Source: Cryptomeria japonica (lineage: Eukaryota > Streptophyta > Pinopsida > Cupressales > Cupressaceae). From it: DNA of 64,000 nucleotides. Every line of letters starts with the position of its first letter. Position 1 is the first letter of the stretch. Positions 55,974 to 64,000 of the stretch are shown one piece after another. Position numbers and translations under genes: made by a program. The stretch spans positions 143,563,349 to 143,627,348 of the forward strand of contig NC_081410.1 of the NCBI RefSeq assembly GCF_030272615.1, written 5' to 3'. Below the pieces are notes generated by a model. It searched no databases. It was not told where the DNA came from and saw nothing but the letters and a program-made list of their open reading frames with translations.

Positions 55974-57410
55974 ATGATGAAGAGGGAAGGTCCAAAGTTT
56001 AATAGAGAAAATTTCAGTATATGGAAAGACAGAATGAAGATATACATCAGAAGCATGGGTGCTCAACACTGGAGTTATGTTGAGAATGTCTATGTCACCC
56101 CTACTAGTACTCTCACCGATGACCAAAAGAGAGAGATGCAAGAGAATGGGCAAGTCATGGAAGCCCTAATTAGTAGTTTATCTGACATTGAGTTTATTGA
56201 TGTCCAAGATAAAGAAAATCCCAAAGAGGTATGGGATACTCTTGAAAATATCTATGGGGGTGATGAGCATGTAAAACAAGCTAAGGAAGAAAGCCTTAGA
56301 GGGAAGTTTGAAGATATGCAGATGGTTGAAGGTGAGACCATTCAATAGTATGGAATAAGAATCAAAACCATTGTTGGAGATATCAGGAGTGCAGGTGGTA
56401 AAATAGAAGATTCCACTATGGTAGGCAAAGTCCTAAGATCCCTATTGTCGGTCTATGCAATAAGGGTTGCTGCTATTCAGGAGCTGAGATCAATAGACAA
56501 GACTAAGGTATCCCTAGACTCCATCATTGCAAAGTTGATAGCCTATGAGCTAAATAGTTTTGATGGCAGTGTTCAAAAGACTGAATCAGCTTTTAAAGCT
56601 TTTGTTGTACCATCCAAAAAAGGAAAAGAAGCTAGCGCTAGTGGTGAACCAAGATAGAGCAGAGAAATGGATGATGAGGAGATTTTGATGGCATTTGAAG
56701 CTCTCCTTGCTAGGAAACTTCCTAAAGGAACCGGCAAATACAGAGGTAAGCTACCTTTGAAATGCTTTTCTTGCAACCGGATAGGACATATTGCTGTAAA
56801 CTGTCCTAATGGTGACAACAAAGACAAACCGGAAAGGTTCAAGAAATTCAAAGGAGGAAACCAAAGAAACTGTTTTGTGGCAGTTGATGAAGGTGTCACA
56901 GATGAGGAATCAAAGGATGAAGAAAATGAAGATATTGTGTTTGTTGCTGTCGAGGAAGATGTATCAGACAAGAAGGCTCTTATCTCCCGGTTTGATAATT
57001 CCAATGAGGGGATCATTGACAGTGGTTGTTCTCACTATATGACTGGTGACCGAAGCAAGTTTCTATCCTTGGAAGAGTATGATGGTGGTGTGGTTCGCTT
57101 TGGAAATGATGCACCATGCATGGTCAAAGGCAGAGGGTCCATCTCTCTTAATGGAAAGAGTAGTGCTGACAATGTGTATTAGGTTGATGGTCTCAGACAC
57201 AACCTTCTAAGTGTTTCCCAGCTAAATGATAGTGGCCTCATTCTGGAATTCAAGAATGGAGTTTGCAGAATCAAAGGAAAGAATGGTGAATTAGTGGCCA
57301 CCGACATGCAGACCAAAGGTAACCTATTTCAGCTGAATGAAAATATAAGTACATGTCTTATGGCTAAATTTGATGATAGATGGATATGGCATAGGAGACT
57401 CTGCCATGTA
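55974..57410 (+). pseudogene. gag-pro: Copia gag and protease region
   Basis: Gag opens MMKREGPKFNRENFSIWKDR and contains WDTLENIYGGDEHVKQAK (UBN2-type gag). A CCHC knuckle CFSCNRIGHIAVNC is near 56763-56805. The protease core is IIDSGCSHYMTGD (near 57010), followed by VDGLRHNLLSVSQLNDSG and the pre-integrase WHRRLCHVN. In-frame stops at about 56346, 56655 and 57179 interrupt a single frame; the first two fit CAG to TAG. Around 57411 two bases appear lost, moving the rest to the next frame. Confidence 0.88.
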
Positions 57411-60069
57411 AACTGATAACATTGTGAAGGCTAGTAAGATCAAGGTAGTTAGAGGGTTGTCGGTGCTAAGAAAACTGGATAATACCTTGTGCAGAGAGTG
57501 TCAATTGGGGAAAATGTCTTCCTCAACCTTTAAAGGTAAATCTTTCACTGCTAACAACTTGCTTGATCTTGTGCATACTGATTTGTGTGGTCCTATGAAA
57601 ACTAGATGTGTGCAGGGTGATAGGTACTTCATGATTCTCACTGATGACTGCTCAAGAATGATGTGGGTCACATTCTTAAAAGACAAGTCTGAAGCCTTTG
57701 TAAAGTTCAAAGCTTTCAGAGTATTAGTGGAGAAGGAAAGCGGTAAAAGGATCAAGTGCCTGAGAACTGATCAAGGAGGGGAATTCACTTTCGGTGAATT
57801 CAACAAGTACTGTGAAGAACATGGCATCAAGAGGCAACTATCTTCCCCCTGGACTCCACATCAGAATGGCCTAGCAGAAAGGAATAATCGGGTTGTGGTT
57901 GAAGCAGCTAGAACCATGTTAATTCAAGGAAAGGTAGATCACACCTTTTGGAGAGAAACGGCGAGCACTGCAGTCTACACAATGAACTAGGAACTCATCA
58001 AGAAAGGTAAGGATAAAACTCCTTATGAGTATTGGACCGGTAAGACACCTGTGGTTAGCTACTTTAGAGTGTTTGGTAGCAAATGTTACATCAAGAGGAC
58101 TGAACAGCAGAGCAAATTTGATGCGAAATGTGATGAAAGAATATTCCTAGGATATTCCACCAAGAGCAAAGCTCTCAAGTGTTTCAACAATAGGACTCAG
58201 AGAATTATGGAAAGCATCAATATAAGAATTGATGAAACCTCTAAGAAAACCGAGGAAACCGATAGTGAGCAAGGGGTAAATGAACTGGTTGTAACCTTCT
58301 GGGAACCGGTTGTCAGTCAACGAAGTACTAGTAACAGTGTTCCTACACTAGTAGATGTAGATGCTGATACTGATGGAGATGAGGATGAAGAAGAAAAACA
58401 AGAGGAATCCATTAAGACCATTCCTTGGTATGTCAAGCTAAATCATGATCCTAAGCAGATCATAGGAGATAAGGATGCAGGAATCCTTATAAGAAGAAAG
58501 GTCAGAGAAAACTCATGTATGATCTTTGAATTTGAGCCTAAATCATTCAAAGAGGCTCATAAAGATGAGGACTGGATCAAGGCAATGGAAGAAGAACTTG
58601 ACCAGATAGAGAAAAATGGTACATGGTCTTTGGTACCCAGACCGAAGCATAAAAATGTCATTGGTACCAAATGGGTTTTCAGAAATAAGTTGAATGAGGA
58701 TGGCATAGTGATTAGGAACAAAGCCAGATTGGTGTGCAAAGGATATGCTCAAGAAAAAGGAGAAGACTATGGAGAAACCTTTGCTCCTATAGCCAGATTG
58801 GAAGGAGTCTGTATGGTTCTTGCGTATGCAGCTTTTAAAGGTTTCAAAGTATATCAAATGGATGTAAAATCTGCATTCCTAAATGTTGTACTTGAAGAGG
58901 AGGTGTATATTGAGTAACCAGATGGGTTTACCCTATCTGAAGATAGTGACATGGTATGTAGGCTACATAAAGCCTTATATGGTCTAAAGCAGGCACCTAG
59001 AGCATGGTATGAGCATCTGCATTCCCATCTTGTGAAGATTGGATTTGAGAGAACAAGTGAAGATAGCAATATCTACTTGAATTCTGAAGGAGATCAAATC
59101 TTGATCTGTGAGGTATTTGTTGATGACATTATCTTTGGTGGAGATGACAAGATGAGTCATGAGTTTGCTGATGAGATGAAGAAAGATTTTGCGATGTCAC
59201 TCATAGGGGAGATGAAATTCTTCATTGGACTGTAGATCCAGCAGATGAAAAATGGAATCTTTATCACTCAGTCCAAGTATATCAAAGAGATGTTGAAGAC
59301 CTTTGGCATGGAATATAGCAAACCAGTTAGTACTCCGATGGTGACCGGTTGTAAACTATCCAAAGAAGATGACTTGGCATTAGTCGATGAGAAGGAATAC
59401 CGATCAATGATTGGTAAGTTGCATTATGTAGGGCATAGCAGACCGGATATTGCACATGCAGTTGGCATTACTGCAAGATTCCAGAAAAGCCCAAGAGAAT
59501 CCCACTTGGTTGCAGTCAAGCAGATTCTTAGGTATCTGAAGGGAACTATTGACTATGGATTGTGGTATCCATATAGCAAGGATTTTAAATTGAAAGTTTA
59601 CATAGATGTTGATTGAGCAGGCAATATAGATGACTGGAAAAGCACAACCGGTGGTGCATTCTTTCTCGGTGGTAGACTGGTCTCATGGATGAGTAAGAAG
59701 TAGAGTTGTATCTCTCAGTCTACAGCGGAAGTAGAGTATGTTGCAGCTTTCATGAACTGCACTCAGACAATTTGGATGAAGCATGTATTAAATGGCTTCA
59801 AAGTTCCTGTATCTAAACCAATAAGTATATTTTGTGACAATACTATTGCAATTAATATCTCCATGAATCTAGTTCTACATTCTAGAACCAAGCACTTTGA
59901 GCTTAAGTATCATTTCTTGAGGGAAAAGGTTTAGAACAAAGAGATTGCACTGGAACATGTTTCCATTCAGGAGCAATTAGCAAACATATTCACCAAGCCT
60001 CTCCCAAAGGCTACATTTATGTACTTAAGAGGTGAATTAGGGGTGTTGCCCCTTCAGGAGGTAAACTAA
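57411..60069 (+). pseudogene. pol: Copia integrase, reverse transcriptase and RNase H region
   Basis: Integrase: LVHTDLCGPM, FMILTDDCSRMMWV, CLRTDQGGEFT and PHQNGLAERNN give the D, D, E catalytic set. RT: NGTWSLVPRP, IGTKWVFRNKLNEDG, ARLVCKGYAQ, YQMDVKSAFLN, LYGLKQAPRAWY and FVDDIIFGG (YVDD-type box intact). RNase H: RSMIGKLHYV, RPDIAHAVG, then WKSTTGGAFFLGG, SQSTAEVEYVAA and the ending LANIFTKPLPK. Stops at about 57988, 58915, 59233, 59614, 59701 and 59932 fall where related proteins usually have Gln or Trp. The ORF ends TAA at 60067. Confidence 0.9.
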
Positions 60070-60261
60070 AGGTATATGCTCCACATCAATCAGGTATTGC
60101 ATAGTCAAATTTTTCTTTAGGATTGATGTGTTGAAGGATGCTACTCCTCAGGGGGAGCAACATAATGGAACAGGGCAGCTTGTGCCTCCACTTTGGCATT
60201 GTTTCCAAAGGGGGAGAAGATGTGAAGTGGAGAGATATCTTTGTATATTGCCATCAATGCC

Positions 60262-60273
60262 AAAGGGGGAGAT
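60262..60273 (+). promoter_or_regulatory. Polypurine tract of copia element
   Basis: AAAGGGGGAGAT directly before the 3' LTR start TGTTGG. Confidence 0.82.
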
Positions 60274-61751
60274 TGTTGGCATTATGTGAACCAGTATGAG
60301 GACATAATAACATTGTATGATTGTCATTGATGTCAATATGTTGAAGAGGTGAGAACTGACATATGTGAGAACCGGTATAACACTGTGAACCGGCATTTGT
60401 GCCAAAGTGAAGCAGTATGTTTGTTCAAGGTGAACCGACATATGGTTATGGGAACTGGCACATGGAAGCATTGTATGACTACTGGTTGGTAGTCTCAACT
60501 TCAGGGTTTTCAGTTGAAGTGCTTCAAGCCTGTGTGGCTCAACCGGTGACTTTGTGTGATGAGTTAGCATGGTAACAAAGAACAGATTGTGTTGGCATGT
60601 AAGCCTTGTGCGCATGAAGGATCTTGCATGAAGGAAATTGTTCCTATCTACCTCGAAAATGTGCAAAGTCTGTAAAATGGTGATAATGTGTGATGGGTTA
60701 TCAACCGCCATGAAATCGGTGGAAATGGACAATGGAGAATGTCTTGAGATTGGATCAAAAATTGTTGCATTTAATGCAGTGTGCTCAACGATCAAGATTG
60801 AACCGTTTGAATTCCTTAACCTAACAGGTTTAAGGTTTAGGGTTTATGCTACCGACCTATCTATTTTCCTATAAGGTCGATGTTGTGTCTCTTTCTAAGG
60901 TTGTTGGCAAAAGTTGTGTCTGTATCCAAGAGAAGGGATACGTGATTTTTGCCATACCAAAAGGAGAGAAGTGATACCTGCAGAGTGTAAGTGCAGAAGG
61001 TGAAGAGGAGCTTAAGCGGATCTGCATTGGCATTGAGTTCTGTTACAGGATCATTGTAATACCTGTTGATCTCTAACCACCTCAACAGTTGGAAAATCCC
61101 TTAACAGGGTAACTTTAACCGGCTTCCTGTAAATCCTCTAACAGGGTGACTCAAAACAATTGAGTTCTTGAAATCCTCTAACAAGGTTTAACCCTTAACC
61201 AGGTATCCTTGCCATCCCTTAACCGGGTGATCCCTAATAGGATCGGTTCCTAACAGAACCTATTGTATCAATCTTTAACCGGACAAGGCTCCTAATAGAA
61301 CGGACTTCTAAAGAGTTCAAAAACAATCTTGTGGGTAGTCATCCCCACTGTGGTTTTTCCCTATTGGGTTTCCACGTGAAAAATGTGTGTGTCATGTGTG
61401 ATGTCTTCTTCATGTGATGCTTTGTTGTTTTCTATCAAGCGATGAATCATGTTGATCTAGTTGCTCATATGTATATCTTTGATGGTAGATTACTTGTTCA
61501 TGTATTAGGGTGAAATGGAAATGAAGTGCTAGAGTATATGAGAAGATAGGTATTAACCGGTTTATGCTTGTCTTAGCTATTCTGGGTTTTTATCGGTTGT
61601 ACTCTATTTTAGGAGCGGTGTTACTGTTTCTCTATCAATTCACAGTGTCTGCTGACAAACCGGTTTAAGAGTGTATTTTTGTTTGTACTGATTCACCCCC
61701 CCCCCCCTCTTAGTACCTGTTTGGTACTATTCTTTCATCATTGAGTTATCA
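60274..61751 (+). repeat. 3' LTR of copia element
   Basis: TGTTGGCATT to GAGTTATCA, 1,478 bp. The TATA box of the 5' LTR reads TGTAAAA here. Dyad ladder at about 61090-61300. The C run is 12 long at 61696-61707. Confidence 0.9.
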
Positions 61752-62206
61752 ATAAAGTGGTAAGAGAAAATACTAGCATAGCATCCATCAAGAGTAATGT
61801 ACCTCATAATCACTTCAACCATCTCCATCCAAAGTGATTGCAGGTCCTTCCTATTATAGCCGACATCCTTCATCTTTCACATCCTTTTTCTCTCACTTTC
61901 TTTGTCAAAGAATGCCGCAATGACTTCTTCTGTTGTCTTCCTCCTTTTGTAAAACTTCTTGCCTTCCATATGAAAACCAGATATCTTCACATTGAAGGTT
62001 TCATCAATTCTAAATTCTACTCCAAAATTCATGAGGATGCCTTTCTCCCAACCATTCACAAAATCCTCTGTCACTTTGGGGTCATTTCCATGAAGCCTCT
62101 TGAGATACGACACAAGGCCTCCATCTATAATCTCTGTCCATAGCTCTCTATTCTTTTTCCAATTCTCGTAGGAAGTAGGCTCCATTCTATTTTTGTCACC
62201 TCCCAT
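61752..62206 (-). pseudogene. LINE ORF3, second copy, 5' part
   Basis: It starts MGGDKNRMEP at 62206 (the first copy has MGGD at 10605) and reads WTEIIDGGLVSYLKRL, FGVEFRIDETFNVKISGF, KRRKTTEEVIAAFFDKESER, then VEVIMRYITLDGCY and SYHF at the copia border. Across the insertion the frame continues MILNYFRHNKR. One stop near 61875 was seen. It lies about 220 bp after RNase H coding sequence, the same arrangement as at 8.8-18 kb. Confidence 0.72.
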
Positions 62207-62429
62207 AAGCAAATTGCCTCTACAATAATGGATGAAGGTACCAAACCCCAACCAGGTAATGAAAAACCAGATACAAAAAAAAACTCTAGAAACCCTAGTT
62301 TTGGATTTCAAACTAAAATCCCACGAACGATTATTATTGATTTGGTAGTCTATCATCATTAATGCACTAAGAATAGCTAATGCCTTCGACGTCCTTTCTT
62401 GTTAGTTCACACAATTGTATCAAGAAATT

Positions 62430-62775
62430 TTCCTTTTTCGTGCACCATTGTATGTCCACATAATCCACACCAATGTTCGCCAGGTGGTCTGCTGGCATGT
62501 TACCTTCCTGATAAATGTGAGAGATTTTGAAATCATCCTATTTGGTAATCATGATGTGGCACTCTGGAATCAAATGCTTGATGGTCTAGTTGGGATCATT
62601 TGTTTTACTCACACACCTAATGATATTTAGAGAATCACTCTCAAGCCAAAACCCTTCTCTTATTAGCATGTGTAACCCAATGTAAGCATCTTTAGCCTCG
62701 ACATAGCAGTTTGTTTGGGTGCCTAGTGGGAGTTCCACTGATGAAACAAGCCAACCATTATGGATAAAGTCCTAA
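62430..62775 (-). pseudogene. 5'-truncated LINE RNase H domain
   Basis: Minus-strand reading gives FIHNGWLVSSVELPLGTQTN, YVEAKDAYIGLHMLIREGFW, LESDSLNII and DHLANIGVD, parallel to LGSQTSHYVEASVALNTLII, LEGDSLNII and DCLANLGVN in the first LINE. Homology stops near 62775, inside the domain, as expected for a 5'-truncated LINE insertion whose 3' end comprises RNase H then ORF3. Confidence 0.7.
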
Positions 62776-64000
62776 ATGTTATTAATAGTACTTTGACTTA
62801 ATTAATTACCTAATATGTTCTAAAGTAAAATTACTTTTAATCTTACCACTTTATCTAAAATACTTCATAATTATTTTCCATATGTGCTTGTGTTTATATA
62901 GTTCTTAAAGAGTAATATTAGATCAAGAGACTTAATTATCTACAAAGGAAATCCTGAAATTCATATTAATTATTAAACTAATTAATTTTATCAATGTCTA
63001 CAATAGGCTTAACTTTCTTAGTTTATTTTATTATGAGAAATCATTTGTCCCTAGGAAATAAAATCATCTTAGTTTTCCATATGAAATATTTGTAGAGCGT
63101 TAAAATATGTATTCTTTGTCATTCCATTAGTGTATAATTGAAAATAAGAATGTAAGAAAAATTCATGTAGCACACACACAAGTACACACAAGACCTTATT
63201 TTTTCTTAATGAGAGAATCACCTTGCAAGTACAAATGAAACTTCTGAAACTTTATTCTAAATAGAAAATGGTAACCATGTAATTTGAAGGGATTAGTAGC
63301 CTTATGGAATATGTACAAATTTGGCAAACCCTTACAAAAATGTACCTTCACCAAAATTTTATAATTTCAAAATAAACACTCAACTTTCAAATTATTTATA
63401 GGAATTATCCTTTAAATTTTTACACATGTTTGGATAAAGAGAAAGATGTCTAGCATGTTTGATTAGTTTCTACAATAACATTTGCATGGATAGTGCTAAC
63501 TTAGCAAATTGAGAAGATGTCGTGTACCACTTTTGGTATGGTGATGGAAGGACCTAATGTGTGGCATTGATTTTTCATTAGATTATGTGGAATGCATAGG
63601 TAACAATGATTCAAAGATAGAATGCCAATTAATAGTTTAACATTCAATAGTCAAGGTATGGTAGAGTGGGCATGTAGGTTGATTATTGGAAAAGAATGTT
63701 CATGGCAAGTGTGTGTATTGAGGATATGGTACTTAAGTGATAAAGGCAATGGGTAAACACTAGAGGTCACAAGAATAATAATGTGTTAATGAACAACAAG
63801 AGACAAAAAGAGGTGACAAATGATAAAATTGCATCTAGGAAATAAATTAGAGCCATCATGAAGTAGGTATGTTGGTTAGAAAGTGAACCCAATTCTTAGT
63901 ACTCATCCAACGTATGCTATGAAATTTGAGTAGTGGAGGGTACACCAAGTATTGGTATACCAAGGGTACCACAAATTAGTATCATTTGAGAACCTCATAA
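62776..64000. other. AT-rich DNA, no gene seen
   Basis: No open frame above about 60 codons with a motif. Flank of the truncated LINE. Confidence 0.5.

Larger units (their letters stand above)
54417..61751 (+). mobile_element. Complete Ty1/copia LTR retrotransposon nested in LINE ORF3
   Basis: 7,335 bp with LTRs of 1,486 and 1,478 bp, TSD ATAAA on both sides, a Met-initiator-type PBS, a PPT and one polyprotein reading gag, protease, integrase, RT, RNase H (copia order). Nine or ten in-frame stops and one frameshift inactivate it. The LTRs differ by scattered substitutions, so the insertion is not very recent. Removing it with one ATAAA rejoins the minus-strand LINE ORF3 in frame. Confidence 0.92.

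Noticed and set aside
56573-57016. Minus-strand Ser-rich 147-codon frame
   Set aside because: Antisense shadow of the copia gag-protease region.

Overview
The window looks like repeat-dense, AT-rich intergenic chromatin from a large plant genome, most likely a gymnosperm (conifer). The support is a TIR-type NB-ARC-LRR disease-resistance gene with plant introns, plant L1-type LINEs with a DUF4283-like ORF1, Ty1/copia and Ty3/gypsy-type LTR elements, CpG/CHG-type decay and nested insertions. Species cannot be fixed by eye. No rRNA, tRNA, CRISPR or prokaryotic feature was seen.

Layout. 1-2.1 kb: AT-rich, empty. 2.1-4.2 kb (-): remains of a TNL-class resistance gene (NB-ARC and LRR exons, no TIR exon found, frame breaks). 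4.2-8.8 kb: intergenic with a degenerate LINE ORF1. 8.8-18.15 kb (-): a near full-length LINE with ORF1, ORF2 (endonuclease, RT, zinc-binding region, RNase H) and an unexpected third ORF of about 525 codons between RNase H and the 3' UTR; a 5' LTR plus leader of another retroelement interrupts ORF1. 18.2-20.8 kb: decayed LTR and copia gag. 21.8-25.5 kb (-): a decayed ~1,200-codon ORF of unknown family. 25.5-34.6 kb: a GC-rich minisatellite split by LTR element A (25642-33352, minus, TSD GTAAG). 34.6-37.3 kb: copia debris, including a tandem CCHC zinc-knuckle array. 37.4-39.3 kb: a decayed Pro/Ser/Asn-rich ORF. 39.3-45.5 kb: simple repeats and isolated LTRs. 45462-53371 (+): LTR element B, same family as A, TSD AAAAC. 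53.4-62.8 kb: LINE debris, including a second copy of the extra LINE ORF, split cleanly by a complete copia element (54417-61751, TSD ATAAA). 62.8-64 kb: AT-rich, empty.

How the parts relate. A and B are inverted sister copies of a gag-protease-only (RT- and integrase-lacking) LTR retrotransposon with long, nearly intact ORFs. They must have moved using enzymes from another element, and both carry repeated dyad motifs around GTGCAC and GGCGCC in LTR and leader that could serve RNA dimerisation or packaging. The most novel-looking item is the LINE ORF3: two independent copies each place the same ORF directly after RNase H, and excising the copia element with one target-site copy restores its frame.
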